Shown: positions 46,037-56,042, counted from the stretch's first letter. The stretch: 64,000 nt of DNA from Sphingomonas sp. Leaf357 (GCF_001423845.1 NZ_LMPM01000001.1:1567395-1631394); one strand, 5' to 3'. Translations and numbers: made by a program. The notes: generated from the sequence alone by a model not told the origin.

Positions 46037-46507
46037 ATGGCTGAGCGCGAACATATCGGCGGTCTTCGGCGACGGTCCCCGGGTTACGCCGAGGATTATG
46101 CCGCATGGCTGCAGTATCAGGTCGGTCTGATGAAGGCCGGGCGCTGGGTTGAACTCGACGCCGAGCATCTGATCGACGAGGTCGAGGATTTGGGCAAATC
46201 GGAATTCAGCGCATTTGTCAGTGCGATCGAAATCATCCTCGTCCATATGCTGAAGTGGGACTGTCAGCCCGAACGGCGCAGCCGGAGTTGGGTTGGATCG
46301 ATCGTGGAACACCGGCGGCGTCTTGCGCAGGCGCTTGAGGACAGCCCAAGTTTCAAATCGCGTCGCGACGTTGCGGTGGCCCGGGCTTTCGATGTCGCCA
46401 CCGCGCGGGCGGCGGCGGAGACCAACCTGCCGCTTACTTCGTTTCCTGCCGAGAACCCATTCGATTGGGATGCCATAACGTCGCGCGAATACTCGCTCGA
46501 CGCATAA
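46037..46507 (+). CDS. DUF29 family protein
   Basis: This is a 156-residue protein with the DUF29 pattern: DYAAWLQYQVGLMKAGRWVE, then LDAEHLIDEVEDLGKSEFSA, LVHMLKWDCQPERRSRSWVG and a C-terminal FPAENPFDWDAITSREYS. Members are small helical proteins common in cyanobacteria and proteobacteria with no known function. It sits between mdh and sucD, where sucC would be expected in many relatives. Its codon use is less GC-biased than its TCA-cycle neighbours, suggesting later arrival. Confidence 0.85.
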   Translation: MAEREHIGGLRRRSPGYAEDYAAWLQYQVGLMKAGRWVELDAEHLIDEVEDLGKSEFSAFVSAIEIILVHMLKWDCQPERRSRSWVGSIVEHRRRLAQALEDSPSFKSRRDVAVARAFDVATARAAAETNLPLTSFPAENPFDWDAITSREYSLDA

Positions 46508-46536
46508 CCCGCCCATAGAGACGGAGCAGTTTTTCA

Positions 46537-47421
46537 ATGTCCATCCTCGTCGACAAGAACACCAAGGTCATCACCCAGGGGATGACCGGCAAAACCGGCA
46601 GCTTCCATACCGAGGCAGCGCTGGCGTACGGCACGCAGATGGTCGGCGGCGTGACGCCGGGCAAGGGCGGGACGACGCATCTCGGCCTGCCGAACTTCGA
46701 TACCGTGCATGAGGCGGTGCAGGCGACCGGCGCGACCGCCAGCGTGATCTACGTGCCGCCGCCCTTCGCGGCGGACTCGATCCTCGAGGCGATCGACGCC
46801 GAAGTGCCGCTGATCGTGTGCATCACGGAGGGTGTTCCGGTGCTCGACATGGTCAAGGTGAAGCGCGCGCTCAGCGGTTCCAAGTCGCGGCTGATCGGGC
46901 CGAACTGCCCCGGCGTGCTGACGCCGAACCAGTGCAAGATCGGCATCATGCCCGGCAGCATCTTCAAGGAAGGGTCCGTCGGCGTCGTCTCGCGCTCCGG
47001 CACGCTGACCTACGAGGCGGTGTTCCAGACGTCGAACGCCGGTCTCGGCCAGACGACCGCGGTCGGCATCGGCGGCGATCCGGTCAACGGCACGAACTTC
47101 ATCGACGTGCTGGAGCTGTTCCTGGCCGACGAGGCGACCAAGTCGATCATCATGATCGGCGAGATCGGCGGCGATGCCGAGGAACAGGCCGCGCAATTCC
47201 TGATCGACGAAGCGAAGCGTGGCCGCAAGAAGCCGATGGCCGGCTTCATCGCCGGTCGCACCGCGCCTCCGGGCCGCCGCATGGGCCATGCCGGCGCGAT
47301 CGTGTCGGGCGGCAAGGGCGACGCGGAAAGCAAGATCGCGGCGATGGAAGCGGCCGGCATCAAGGTGTCGGCCAGCCCGTCCGAATTGGGCACCACGTTG
47401 CTCGCGGTACTGAACGGTTAA
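46537..47421 (+). CDS. sucD: Succinyl-CoA ligase alpha subunit
   Basis: SucD, with SucC, makes ATP or GTP from succinyl-CoA. The 294-residue product has the CoA-binding N-terminus ([40 protein letters not shown]), [20 protein letters not shown] and the phosphohistidine in [30 protein letters not shown] supplies the adjacent power-helix contact. Its obligate partner sucC is not encoded in this window, so the beta subunit must be made elsewhere. It is followed by sucA after 70 bp containing a small CCCGC/GCGGG hairpin. Confidence 0.96.
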   Translation: MSILVDKNTKVITQGMTGKTGSFHTEAALAYGTQMVGGVTPGKGGTTHLGLPNFDTVHEAVQATGATASVIYVPPPFAADSILEAIDAEVPLIVCITEGVPVLDMVKVKRALSGSKSRLIGPNCPGVLTPNQCKIGIMPGSIFKEGSVGVVSRSGTLTYEAVFQTSNAGLGQTTAVGIGGDPVNGTNFIDVLELFLADEATKSIIMIGEIGGDAEEQAAQFLIDEAKRGRKKPMAGFIAGRTAPPGRRMGHAGAIVSGGKGDAESKIAAMEAAGIKVSASPSELGTTLLAVLNG

Positions 47422-47491
47422 CAATATCCCGCTTATGCGCGGGACCAAGAGCATCGTCTGACCTCCCCAGGGATGCGCCGAGGAACAGCCA

Positions 47492-50428
47492 ATGGGCTAT
47501 GAAGGCCAGGATTTCGCGGATATCGCCGGGGGTGTTTCCCCGGCGTTTATCGAGACGTTGTACGCCCGCTTCAAGGATTCGCCCGAGAGCGTCGAGCCGG
47601 CCTGGCGGTCGTGGTTCGAAGGGCTGGAAGGCTCCGCGCAGGGGCCGAGCTGGGAGCAGGCGAGCTGGCCGCTGACCAGCACCGACGATCTGACATCGGC
47701 GCTCGATCCGACGCAGATGGAGCCGGCCCCGAAGCCCGCAAAGGGCGGCGCGAAGCCGGCCGCGGCCGCGGCGCCACCCCCGTCGCAGGACGCGATCGTC
47801 AAGGCGGCGGCGGATTCGATCCGCGCGATGCTGCTGATCCGCACCTACCGTGTGCGCGGGCATCTCGCCGCCAATCTCGATCCGCTCGGTCTGAACGCGA
47901 CGCGCGAACTGCCGTCGGATCTCAAGACCGAATATCACGGCTTTTCCGACGCCGATATCGATCGCCCGGTCTATCTCGGCGGCACGATGGGCCTGCAATG
48001 GACCACCGTGCGCGAGCTGGTCGACATCCTGCGCGCCAATTATTGCGGCAATGTCGGCCTCGAATACATGCACATCGCCGATGTCGACGAGCGCCGCTTC
48101 CTGCAGGATCGCATGGAAGGCAAGGACAAGGCGATCGAGTTCAGCCCGCTCGGCAAGAAGGCGATCCTGAACAAGGTGATCGAGGCCGAGCAGTGGGAAC
48201 GCTTCTGCGGCAAGAAGTTCGTCGGCACCAAGCGCTTCGGCCTCGACGGCGGCGAGAGCATGATTCCGGCGCTGGAAAGCGTGATCAAATATGGCGGCCA
48301 GCTGGGCGTCAACGAGATCGTGTTCGGCATGGCGCATCGCGGCCGCCTGAACGTGCTGACCAACGTGATGGCCAAGCCGTATCGCATCATCTTCCACGAA
48401 TTCGGCGGCGGATCGGATAATCCCGACGACGTGGCCGGTTCGGGCGACGTGAAATATCACCTCGGCACCAGCACCGATCGCGAGTTCGACGGCATCAGCG
48501 TACACATGTCGCTGGTCGCCAACCCCTCGCATCTCGAGGCCGAAGATCCGGTCGTGCTCGGCAAGGTTCGGGCGATCCAGACCATCGCGAACGATCTCGA
48601 AACGCACAGCGCCTCACTGCCGGTGCTGATCCACGGCGACGCGGCGTTCGCGGGGCAGGGGATCGTGTGGGAATGCCTCGGCTTCTCCGGCATCCGCGGC
48701 TACAATACCGGTGGCTGCCTGCACTTCGTGATCAACAACCAGATCGGCTTCACGACCAGCCCGCAATTCGCGCGGTCTTCGCCGTATCCCAGCGACGTGG
48801 CCAAGGGCGTCCAGGCACCGATCTTCCACGTCAACGGCGACGATCCCGAGGCGGTGACCTTTGCGTGCAAGATGGCGATCGAATATCGCCAGACCTTCCA
48901 CCGCGACGTCGTGATCGACATGTGGTGCTATCGCCGCAACGGCCATAACGAAGGCGACGAGCCGAGCTTCACGCAGCCGCTGATGTACGATCGCATCCGG
49001 TCGCATCCGCCGGTCAGCGAAGTGTATGCCGCCAAGCTGATCGAGCAGAAGGTGATCGATCGCGCCTGGATCGACGACAACGTCAAGCAGTTCACGACCC
49101 TGCTCGAAGGCGAGTTCGAGGCGGGTGCCAACTACAAGCCGAACAAGGCGGATTGGTTCGCCGGTCGCTGGTCCGGCCTGCACGCGCCGGCCGACGGCGG
49201 TTCGTCGCGCCGCAATGTCGAGACGGGCATCGAGCAGAAGTTGTTCGATTCGCTCGGCCGCACGCTGACCACGGTTCCGGAAGGCCTGACCGTCCACAAG
49301 ACGCTGAACCGCGTGCTGGATGCCAAGCGCGAGATGTTCAAGTCGGGCGCCAACTTCGATTGGGCGACCGGCGAGGCGCTGGCCTTCGGCTCGTTGCTGT
49401 CGGAAGGGTACGGCGTGCGTCTGTCGGGCCAGGATTCGGGCCGCGGCACGTTCAGCCAGCGTCATGCGGTGTGGGTCGACCAGACCGACGAGCATAAATA
49501 CGTACCGCTGTGGACCGTCGAGCATGGCAGCTTCGAGGTGCTGGACAGCCCGTTGAGCGAGTATGGCGTGCTCGGGTTCGAATATGGCTACGCACTCGCC
49601 GACCCCAAGACCCTGGTTCTGTGGGAGGCGCAGTTCGGCGACTTCATGAACGGCGCGCAGATCATGATCGATCAGTTCATCGCCAGCGGTGAAGCCAAGT
49701 GGCTGCGCGCCAACGGCCTCGTCATGCTGCTGCCGCACGGATACGAAGGGCAGGGGCCGGAGCATTCGTCCGCCCGTCCCGAACGCTTCCTGCAACTCTG
49801 CGCGCAGGACAACATGCAGGTCGCCAACTGCACCACGCCGGCCAATTTCTTCCACCTGCTGCGCCGGCAGATGCATCGCTCGTTCCGCAAGCCACTCATC
49901 GTGTTCACGCCCAAGTCGCTGCTGCGCCACAAGCTGGCGGTGTCGAAGGCATCGGACTTCCTCGGCGACAGTCACTTCCGGCGCATCCTGAGCGATCCTT
50001 CGGCCCCGGCCGATGCCGACGTGAAGCGGCTCGTTCTGTGCACCGGCAAGGTCGCCTACGACCTGATGGAAGCGCGCGACGCGGCCGGCGACACCGGCAC
50101 CGCGGTCGTCCGGCTCGAACAGCTCTATCCGTTCCCGGGCGAACCTTTGGTCGCGCGGCTCAAGCGGATGACGAATGTCGAGGAAGTCGTCTGGGCGCAG
50201 GAGGAACCGCGCAACAACGGTGCCTGGACGTTCGTCGAGCCGTTCATCGAGGAGTGTCTGGTCGAGGCCGGCTGCAAGGCGCAGCGTCCGCGTTACGCGG
50301 GTCGTGCGGCGTCGGCCTCTCCGGCGACCGGCCTGATGAAGCGGCACCAGCTCGAACAGGCGGCGTTGATCGCGGATGCGCTCGGCCACAATGTGCGCGA
50401 GGAATTCCGCCGCACGAAGAAGAACTAG
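47492..50428 (+). CDS. sucA: 2-oxoglutarate dehydrogenase E1 component
   Basis: SucA is the thiamine-diphosphate decarboxylase of the 2-oxoglutarate dehydrogenase complex. The 978-residue product has the short N-terminal E2-binding segment ([20 protein letters not shown]), a proline/alanine linker, the substrate-site [14 protein letters not shown], the ThDP motif GDAAFAGQG to [15 protein letters not shown], and the C-terminal transketolase-like domain ([44 protein letters not shown]). It has the normal length. It heads the sucA-sucB-lpd series that forms the complex. Confidence 0.97.
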   Translation: MGYEGQDFADIAGGVSPAFIETLYARFKDSPESVEPAWRSWFEGLEGSAQGPSWEQASWPLTSTDDLTSALDPTQMEPAPKPAKGGAKPAAAAAPPPSQDAIVKAAADSIRAMLLIRTYRVRGHLAANLDPLGLNATRELPSDLKTEYHGFSDADIDRPVYLGGTMGLQWTTVRELVDILRANYCGNVGLEYMHIADVDERRFLQDRMEGKDKAIEFSPLGKKAILNKVIEAEQWERFCGKKFVGTKRFGLDGGESMIPALESVIKYGGQLGVNEIVFGMAHRGRLNVLTNVMAKPYRIIFHEFGGGSDNPDDVAGSGDVKYHLGTSTDREFDGISVHMSLVANPSHLEAEDPVVLGKVRAIQTIANDLETHSASLPVLIHGDAAFAGQGIVWECLGFSGIRGYNTGGCLHFVINNQIGFTTSPQFARSSPYPSDVAKGVQAPIFHVNGDDPEAVTFACKMAIEYRQTFHRDVVIDMWCYRRNGHNEGDEPSFTQPLMYDRIRSHPPVSEVYAAKLIEQKVIDRAWIDDNVKQFTTLLEGEFEAGANYKPNKADWFAGRWSGLHAPADGGSSRRNVETGIEQKLFDSLGRTLTTVPEGLTVHKTLNRVLDAKREMFKSGANFDWATGEALAFGSLLSEGYGVRLSGQDSGRGTFSQRHAVWVDQTDEHKYVPLWTVEHGSFEVLDSPLSEYGVLGFEYGYALADPKTLVLWEAQFGDFMNGAQIMIDQFIASGEAKWLRANGLVMLLPHGYEGQGPEHSSARPERFLQLCAQDNMQVANCTTPANFFHLLRRQMHRSFRKPLIVFTPKSLLRHKLAVSKASDFLGDSHFRRILSDPSAPADADVKRLVLCTGKVAYDLMEARDAAGDTGTAVVRLEQLYPFPGEPLVARLKRMTNVEEVVWAQEEPRNNGAWTFVEPFIEECLVEAGCKAQRPRYAGRAASASPATGLMKRHQLEQAALIADALGHNVREEFRRTKKN

Positions 50429-50435
50429 CGCCGAA

Positions 50436-50467
50436 TCCCTGGGTTCCTGCGCAGGCAGGAACCCAGG
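50436..50467. repeat. Perfect 14-bp palindromic hairpin between sucA and sucB
   Basis: CCCTGGGTTCCTGC (50436-50449) pairs with GCAGGAACCCAGGG (50454-50467) around loop GCAG. No T-run follows, so this is a REP-like or RNA-stability hairpin rather than a terminator. Confidence 0.85.
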
Positions 50468-50528
50468 GCGCCGGCAACGCAACTCTAGGCTCCCGCGGTC
50501 GCAGGGGCACAGTAGGAAGACCCAAGAG

Positions 50529-51794
50529 ATGGCAACCGAAGTAACAGTCCCCGTTCTGGGCGAATCGATCACCGAGGCGACGCTCGGCGAGTGGCTCAAG
50601 CAGCCGGGCGACAAGGTCGCGATGGATGAGCCGATCGCGAGCCTCGAGACCGACAAGGTCTCGGTCGAGGTGCCGTCGCCCGTCGCCGGCGTGATGGGCG
50701 CGCATGCCGTTCAGGTCGGCGATACGGTGCTGGTCGGCGCGATGATCGCGACGATCGATGCCGGAGACGGCGCGCCCGCGACGGCCGCAGCGCCTCAGCC
50801 CGCCGTGACGGAGTCGCCCAAGGCCGCCGAGCCGGCACCGGCCGCGACCGCCGGCCAGCAAGCCCCCGCCGCACCGTCTTCCGCGCCGTCCGACGACGGC
50901 CCGGCCGCGCTCAGCCCGTCGGTGCGCCGCGCGGTACTCGAATTCGGCGTCGATCCGGCGACCGTGAAGGGCACCGGCAAGGATGGCCGCATCACCAAGG
51001 AAGACGTGACCGCCGCCGCCTCGGCCAAGCCCGCCGCTGCCCCCGCCGCACCCGCCGAGCCGGCCGTAGCGCCTTCGGTCGCCGCCGCTTCGGGTCGAAA
51101 GGAGGAGCGGGTGCGCATGACGCGCCTGCGCCAGACGATCGCCAAGCGCCTGAAGGAAGCGCAAAACACCGCCGCGATGCTGACGACGTTCAACGACGTC
51201 GACATGACCGCGGTGATCGAGGCGCGCGCCAAGTACAAGGATCTGTTCGAGAAGAAGCATGGCGTCCGCCTCGGCTTCATGGGCTTCTTCGCCAAGGCCG
51301 CGTGCATGGCGCTGAAGGACGTGCCGAGCGTCAACGCCTCGATCGAGGGCGATGAGATCGTCTATCACGATTATGCCGATATCTCGGTCGCCGTGTCCGG
51401 CGCGGGCGGTCTGGTCGTCCCGGTGGTGCGCGATGCCGACCAGATGTCGGTCGCGCAGATCGAACGCACGATCGGCGATTTCGGCAAGCGCGCCAAGGAC
51501 GGCACGCTGAAGATGGACGAGATGAAGGGCGGCACCTTCACGATCTCCAACGGCGGCGTGTTCGGATCGCTGATGTCGACCCCGATCATCAACCCGCCGC
51601 AGAGCGCCGTGCTCGGCCTGCACCGCATCGAGGACCGCGCCGTGGTGGTGAACGGCCAGATCGTGATCCGCCCGATGATGTACCTCGCGCTCAGCTACGA
51701 TCACCGCCTGATCGACGGTCGCGAGGCCGTGACGTTCCTGGTCGCGCTGAAGAACGCGATCGAGGATCCGACGCGGATTTTGATCGACCTGTAA
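50529..51794 (+). CDS. sucB: 2-oxoglutarate dehydrogenase E2 component (dihydrolipoyl succinyltransferase)
   Basis: SucB is the core of the complex and moves succinyl groups to CoA. The 421-residue product has one lipoyl domain with the lipoylated Lys in [14 protein letters not shown], an Ala/Pro linker, the E3-binding domain ([37 protein letters not shown]) and the catalytic domain ending with the His-Asp motif [20 protein letters not shown]. The linker between E3-binding and catalytic domains (about residues 160-190) is particularly alanine/proline-rich. ATG 50529; the frame upstream overlaps sucA and is not coding. Confidence 0.96.
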   Translation: MATEVTVPVLGESITEATLGEWLKQPGDKVAMDEPIASLETDKVSVEVPSPVAGVMGAHAVQVGDTVLVGAMIATIDAGDGAPATAAAPQPAVTESPKAAEPAPAATAGQQAPAAPSSAPSDDGPAALSPSVRRAVLEFGVDPATVKGTGKDGRITKEDVTAAASAKPAAAPAAPAEPAVAPSVAAASGRKEERVRMTRLRQTIAKRLKEAQNTAAMLTTFNDVDMTAVIEARAKYKDLFEKKHGVRLGFMGFFAKAACMALKDVPSVNASIEGDEIVYHDYADISVAVSGAGGLVVPVVRDADQMSVAQIERTIGDFGKRAKDGTLKMDEMKGGTFTISNGGVFGSLMSTPIINPPQSAVLGLHRIEDRAVVVNGQIVIRPMMYLALSYDHRLIDGREAVTFLVALKNAIEDPTRILIDL

Positions 51795-51817
51795 GTTCCT
51801 TACCGAATACCCATATT

Positions 51818-51901
51818 CCGTTCGTGCTGAGCTTGTCGAAGCACCGTTCTTTCTCGAACGGAAGAAAAGTGCAGCCCTTCGACAAGCTCAGGGCGAACGG
51901 A
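51818..51901. repeat. Family 2 inverted repeat between sucB and lpd
   Basis: CCGTTCGTGCTGAGCTTGTC (from 51819) with GAAGCAC pairs with GTGCAGCCCTTCGACAAGCT and CAGGGCGAACGG (to 51900). The right end reads into CGGAG, which is the likely lpd ribosome-binding site. Confidence 0.88.
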
Positions 51902-51908
51902 GTGTGTG

Positions 51909-53300
51909 ATGGCTGACTATGATTTCGACGTTCTGGTGATCGGCTCCGGCCCCGGCGGCTATGTCGCCGCGATTCGGGCGGCGCAGCTCGGGCTGCGCAC
52001 CGCGTGCGTCGAGAGCCGCGAGACGCTGGGCGGGACGTGCCTCAACGTCGGATGCATTCCGTCCAAGGCGATGCTGCACGCGTCCGAATTGTTCGATCAT
52101 GCCGCGAACGGCACGATGGCCAAGCTCGGCATCAAGGTCACGCCGGAGCTCGATCTGCCGACGATGCACGGCCAGCGCATCGATGCGGTCAAGCAGCTGA
52201 CCGGCGGCATCGCGTTCCTGTTCAAGAAGAACAAGGTCGAATGGATCAAGGGCCGCGGAGCGTTCGTCGATGCGCACACCGTGCAGGTCGGTGACAAGAC
52301 CGTCACCGCCAAGGATATCGTCATCGCCACCGGATCGTCGGTCACGCCGTTGCCCGGCGTCGAGATCGATCAGAAGATCGTGGTCGATTCCACCGGCGCG
52401 CTGGAGCTGGAGAAGGTGCCGGAGCACATGGTCGTGATCGGCGGCGGCGTGATCGGCCTCGAACTCGGCAGCGTGTGGCGCCGTCTGGGGGCGAAGGTGA
52501 CCTGCGTCGAATTCCTCGACCAGATCCTGCCCGGCTTCGATGGCGAGATCCGCAAGGAATCGAACAAGATCTTCAAGAAGCAGGGGATCGAGTTCAAGCT
52601 GTCGACCAAGGTGACCGGCGTGGCCGTGAACGGTGACAAGGCCACGCTGACGCTGGAGCCTGCTGCCGGTGGCGAGGCGACCACGCTCGAGGCCGATGTG
52701 GTGCTGGTCTCGATCGGCCGCCGCCCGAACACGGATGGCCTCGCGCTCGACAAGGCCGGGCTGTCCACCAACCCGCGCGGTCAGATCGAGATCGATCACG
52801 AGTTCCGCACGTCGGTCGACGGCGTGTGGGCGATCGGCGATGTCGTCCCCGGCCCGATGCTGGCGCACAAGGCCGAGGACGAGGGCATCGCGGTGGCCGA
52901 GAACATCGCCGGGCTGACCGGCATCGTGAACCACGATATCATCCCCAGCGTCGTATACACTTGGCCCGAGATCGCCGGCGTCGGCCTGACCGAGGAAGCC
53001 GCGCGCGAGAAGGGCGAGGTGAAGGTCGGCAAGTTCCCGATGGCCGGCAACAGCCGCGCCAAGACCAATCACGAGCCGGACGGTTTCGTGAAGGTCATCT
53101 CGGACGCTAAGACCGATCGCGTACTCGGCGCGTGGATCATCGCCGTGCCTGCCGGCACGATGATCGCCCAGGTCGCGCAAGCGATGGAGTTCGGCGCGAC
53201 GAGCGAGGACATCGCCTATACGTGCCATGCGCATCCGACGCACAGCGAAGCGATCAAGGAAGCCGCGATGGCGGTGCGGGGCAAGGCCATTCATATCTGA
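51909..53300 (+). CDS. lpdA: Dihydrolipoyl dehydrogenase (E3)
   Basis: E3 reoxidises dihydrolipoamide with FAD and NAD. The 463-residue product has the FAD-binding DVLVIGSGPGGYVAAIRA, the redox disulfide in GGTCLNVGCIPSKAML, the NAD-binding VIGGGVIGLELGSVWRRLGA, the AIGDVVPGPMLAHKAEDEG flavin contact and the C-terminal catalytic His-Glu pair in HAHPTHSEAIKEAAM. ATG 51909 is preceded by GGAG at 51899-51902, just at the end of a family 2 repeat; an in-frame GTG at 51906 is the alternative. It completes the 2-oxoglutarate dehydrogenase set. Confidence 0.96.
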   Translation: MADYDFDVLVIGSGPGGYVAAIRAAQLGLRTACVESRETLGGTCLNVGCIPSKAMLHASELFDHAANGTMAKLGIKVTPELDLPTMHGQRIDAVKQLTGGIAFLFKKNKVEWIKGRGAFVDAHTVQVGDKTVTAKDIVIATGSSVTPLPGVEIDQKIVVDSTGALELEKVPEHMVVIGGGVIGLELGSVWRRLGAKVTCVEFLDQILPGFDGEIRKESNKIFKKQGIEFKLSTKVTGVAVNGDKATLTLEPAAGGEATTLEADVVLVSIGRRPNTDGLALDKAGLSTNPRGQIEIDHEFRTSVDGVWAIGDVVPGPMLAHKAEDEGIAVAENIAGLTGIVNHDIIPSVVYTWPEIAGVGLTEEAAREKGEVKVGKFPMAGNSRAKTNHEPDGFVKVISDAKTDRVLGAWIIAVPAGTMIAQVAQAMEFGATSEDIAYTCHAHPTHSEAIKEAAMAVRGKAIHI

Positions 53301-53441
53301 TCGCGCCGAGCTTGAGCGAAGCCAACGCTCGACTTTACGCGATGAGATCGGCCGGCGGCGCTTCAGCGCCGACCGACGGCGCGGCCTTTGCCCGCGATGC
53401 CGTTGCGGGCGTAGATGGCTGATCGAGCGCAACTCCCACCT

Positions 53442-53510
53442 CCGTTCGCGCTGAGCTTGTCGAAGCACATGCGCCGAACACGCCCTTCGACAGGCTCAGG
53501 GCGAAGGGGG
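53442..53510. repeat. Family 2 inverted repeat after lpd
   Basis: CCGTTCGCGCTGAGCTTGTC (from 53442) pairs with CCTTCGACAGGCTCAGGGCG (to about 53506). The remainder of the 224-bp gap between lpd and the LysR gene shows no gene; it is GC-rich with short dyads near 53350-53410. Confidence 0.85.
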
Positions 53511-53524
53511 CTGAGGAGATTGAT

Positions 53525-54415
53525 TTAGCCAGAGGTTCTGGCCAGCGCCGTCAATCGCGCCGCCAGGAAATCCACCACGACCCGCACGCGCGGCGTATGA
53601 CGAAGTCGCTCGTGCGTCAGCAGCCACAATCCCCGCTCTTCGCCGCGCATCGGCGGCAGGCAGCGCAACAGGTCGGGATCGTTGTCCGCCGCAATGCACG
53701 GCAGCACCGCGAGCCCGAACCCGGAGCGCACCGCGGCGAGCAGGCCGGTGGCGGAACTGTTGTGCATCGCCACGCCGCCTTCCAGCCCGTTCGTCACCAG
53801 CCAGGCGCGATACAATTCCCACAAGAGCCGTTCGCCGCCGCCGATCAGCGGATGCCCGGCCAGCTCGTCGCGGCGCGTCGGGTGGCCGTGTTCGGCGGCA
53901 TAGGCACGGCTGCAATAGAGCGTCCACGCATCGTCGGCGATGCGTCGCCCGACCAGCCCGCCGCCGGACGGCCGCACGGCATTGCGCAGCGCGACGTCCG
54001 CCGCGCCGCTGGCCAGATCGCGGATCGCCTCGCTGGTATCCAGATCGATCCGGATCGACGGATAGGCGGCGTGCAGATCGCGCAGGATCGGCGTCAGGAT
54101 CGTCACCGCATGGATCTCCTGGCACGTCACGCGCACCGTTCCGCTCACCTCGCGGCCCTGCGCGGCGGCGGTATCGGTCAACGCGTGAATGGAGCGCTCG
54201 ACCGCCCGGGCATGCGGTAACAGGTCGGCACCGGCTTCGGTCAGCCGATATCCTGCCGGGCTGCGTTCGAACAGGGTCAGCCCCAGCGCGTCCTCCAGCG
54301 CTGCCACCCGCCGCGCCGTCGTCGTCTGGCTGACCCGCAACATGCGCCCCGCGGCGAGCGTGCTGCCGCTTTCCGCCACAGCCAGGAAGTGGCGCAGGTC
54401 GTTCCAGTCGATCAT
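53525..54415 (-). CDS. LysR family transcriptional regulator
   Basis: This 296-residue regulator has the LysR winged helix MIDWNDLRHFLAVAESGSTL, AAGRMLRVSQTTTARRVAAL and EDALGLTLFERSPAGYRLT, and a full effector domain (VRVTCQEIHAVTILTPILRD, GGLVGRRIADDAWTLYCSRA, GLAVLPCIAADNDPDLLRC). The ATG at 54415 is set by the family start; the frame extends upstream antisense to the UrcA gene. It is divergent from that gene, with a TTGC-N11-GCAA dyad in the shared region, the classic LysR box layout. The effector is unknown. Confidence 0.9.
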   Translation of the reverse strand: MIDWNDLRHFLAVAESGSTLAAGRMLRVSQTTTARRVAALEDALGLTLFERSPAGYRLTEAGADLLPHARAVERSIHALTDTAAAQGREVSGTVRVTCQEIHAVTILTPILRDLHAAYPSIRIDLDTSEAIRDLASGAADVALRNAVRPSGGGLVGRRIADDAWTLYCSRAYAAEHGHPTRRDELAGHPLIGGGERLLWELYRAWLVTNGLEGGVAMHNSSATGLLAAVRSGFGLAVLPCIAADNDPDLLRCLPPMRGEERGLWLLTHERLRHTPRVRVVVDFLAARLTALARTSG

Positions 54416-54432
54416 CCGCGCATTCTGCACTT

Positions 54433-54451
54433 TTGCATAACGGCAGCGCAA
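54433..54451. promoter_or_regulatory. Candidate LysR-type binding site
   Basis: TTGC (54433-54436), 11 bp, then GCAA (54448-54451) form a T-N11-A dyad 18 bp from the LysR start and about 80 bp from the UrcA start. This is the expected position for an autoregulatory LysR site in a divergent region. Confidence 0.5.
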
Positions 54452-54533
54452 CATCGTTGTTCGTCGAACCGGGCGAGCGGGCCTATCTGAGCTCACGCAC
54501 CGGTGCCGAATCTCACCCATTCGGAGACATGAC

Positions 54534-54872
54534 ATGAAGATCGTTTTCACGCTGGCGGCCGTGGTTGCCGGAACCCTCGTCACGCCCGCGTTCGGCCAGG
54601 AGATCACGCCGGCACCACGGAGCCAGATCGTCCGCCATGCCGATCTCGATCTGCGCCGGGCGAGCGATATTCGTCGGCTCGATCGCCGCATCGGCATCGC
54701 CGTCCGCGCCGCCTGCGGCACGGCATCCGATCTCGATCTGGCGGGGCAGAATGCGGTGACGCGCTGCCGAAAAGACACGGAAGCAATGCTTTCCGCTCGA
54801 CGGGCTCGGGCGATCGCCACAGCGAAAGGCGATACGAGCATGGCTCTTGCGGAGGTTCAGGACCGGCCATGA
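54534..54872 (+). CDS. UrcA family exported protein
   Basis: This is a 112-residue protein with a signal peptide (KIVFTLAAVVAGTLVTPAFGQ). The mature part matches the UrcA family: RHADLDLRRASDIRRLDRRI, then GIAVRAACGTASDLDLAGQN and CRKDTEAMLSARRARAIATA, with two cysteines likely in a disulfide. UrcA proteins are numerous in sphingomonads and caulobacters; their function is not known. It is divergent from a LysR gene and is followed by the sRNA candidate. Confidence 0.8.
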   Translation: MKIVFTLAAVVAGTLVTPAFGQEITPAPRSQIVRHADLDLRRASDIRRLDRRIGIAVRAACGTASDLDLAGQNAVTRCRKDTEAMLSARRARAIATAKGDTSMALAEVQDRP

Positions 54873-54924
54873 GGGCCTGGCAGCCGGAAAAGTATTGCTG
54901 CTACATTTCGCGACATTTATTCCC

Positions 54925-54953
54925 TTGAACCGCGAAATCCGCTCTCCTATATC
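54925..54953 (+). promoter_or_regulatory. Promoter of the candidate sRNA
   Basis: TTGAAC (54925-54930) and TATATC (54948-54953) are spaced by 17 bp, a strong sigma70-type match. Transcription would start near A54960, one base before the first hairpin of the candidate sRNA. Confidence 0.65.
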
Positions 54954-54959
54954 GGTTTT

Positions 54960-55064
54960 ACAAGGCTCGTGTCCCCCCCTTTCGCGGGCCTTGCGGTACG
55001 CTTTCAGCGTACCTCCTCCCTGAACCTTGGCCACCTCGTGCGTAAGCGCGAGGTGGTTTTTTTT
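54960..55064 (+). ncRNA. Candidate small RNA with CCUCCUCCC motif
   Basis: About 105 nt with three hairpins. Hairpin 1 is 54961-54969 with 54985-54993 (9 bp, one G-T pair) and has a C-rich loop with seven C residues. Hairpin 2 is GGTACGC (54995-55001)/GCGTACC (55007-55013) with loop TTTCA. It is followed by CCTCCTCCC at 55012-55020. Hairpin 3 is an intrinsic terminator (55031-55041 with 55046-55056) and eight T residues. The anti-Shine-Dalgarno CCUCCUCCC motif is a known hallmark of several alphaproteobacterial sRNAs, such as CcsR of Rhodobacter. The product probably pairs with ribosome-binding sites of target mRNAs. Confidence 0.72.
55031..55064 (+). terminator. Intrinsic terminator of the candidate sRNA
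   Basis: CCACCTCGTGC (55031-55041) pairs with GCGCGAGGTGG (55046-55056) with one G-T pair and loop GTAA, followed by T8 (55057-55064). It lies 3 bp past the end of the convergent amidohydrolase gene. Confidence 0.9.
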
Positions 55065-55066
55065 GG

Positions 55067-55927
55067 TTATTCCGCCGCCAGTGTCGCGGGCAGCGCGAGC
55101 GCCTCGTCGGCCAGTGCATCGATCATGCGCCGCAGCAACTTCGCCACCGCATCCAGCCCCGGCCCGGGTGCGTCGCGTGCCGCGTCCAGATACAGCGCGC
55201 GATCGAATTCCAGCTGCACCGCGTGCACGCCCTTGCCCGGCGCGCCGTGCCGATCGAGGATATGGCCGCCGGCATAGGGCGTGTTGATCGCGCTGCTCAG
55301 CCCGGCGCCGCGCGCCTCCGCTTCGAGCCGGTGGACGAACCGCCCCCCGGCCGATTGCCCGAACCGGTCGCCCAGCACGATCTGTGCGCCACTCGCCAGC
55401 GACGGCATCGAATGTACGTCGAGCAGCACCGCCACGCCGAACCGGCCCCGCGCCGCCGTCAGTGCGGCTCCCAGCGCGGCATGATAGGGGCGGTGATCCC
55501 CGGCAATGCGCGCCATCACCTCCTCGCCATCGAGCTTGCGCCGCCAGATCTCGCCCGCGCTGGCGATGCGTCGTGGGATCAGCCCAAGCCCGCCGCGCAC
55601 CTTGGCGGATTGCAGCCCCAGCGCGCGCCGGTCCGCGCCGCCGTCGATATGCGGATCTCGCTCGTTCTCGGCCCGGTTGAGGTCGATCCAGGCGCGTGCG
55701 CGGCGCTGCACCAGCATCGTCTCGCCGCCGATCGCTGCCAGCGCCAGCGTATCGATATGACGATCCTCCAACGGCCGGAGTGCCTCGACCGGCACGCGCA
55801 GCGCCGCCCGGAGCGCCAGCGGATAATCGCGCCCGCCGTGCGGCACGGACAGGATCACCGGGCTGGCCGGTTCGCTTGCGCCGTAAATGTCGAAAGAGGC
55901 TGGGGGATGGGAGGCGGGGGGGTGCAT
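55067..55927 (-). CDS. N-formylglutamate amidohydrolase family protein
   Basis: This 286-residue protein is related to N-formylglutamate deformylase (HutG-like). It has VILSVPHGGRDYPLALRAAL, ARAWIDLNRAENERDPHID (metal/substrate residues), GDHRPYHAALGAAL, and VLLDVHSMPSLASGAQIVLG, plus HAVQLEFDRALYLD near the end, which match the FGase family. No other histidine-utilisation gene is nearby, so the substrate could be another N-acyl amino acid. It is divergent from cpdR, a recurrent pairing in alphaproteobacteria. Confidence 0.87.
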   Translation of the reverse strand: MHPPASHPPASFDIYGASEPASPVILSVPHGGRDYPLALRAALRVPVEALRPLEDRHIDTLALAAIGGETMLVQRRARAWIDLNRAENERDPHIDGGADRRALGLQSAKVRGGLGLIPRRIASAGEIWRRKLDGEEVMARIAGDHRPYHAALGAALTAARGRFGVAVLLDVHSMPSLASGAQIVLGDRFGQSAGGRFVHRLEAEARGAGLSSAINTPYAGGHILDRHGAPGKGVHAVQLEFDRALYLDAARDAPGPGLDAVAKLLRRMIDALADEALALPATLAAE

Positions 55928-56042
55928 CTGCGCTACAGCCTATGCCCGTGGGCGTGCGGCTGCAAATGCTTACGTTGCGGCTGGAAATTCTTAAGGGCTT
56001 TGCGCATAAGACACGCACACGAAAAATCGGGTGTCGCATTAC

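Noticed and set aside
53301..53441. Short plus-strand frames after lpd
   Set aside because: They read through lpd in a second frame and into GC-rich dyads; no start with a ribosome-binding site and no family similarity.
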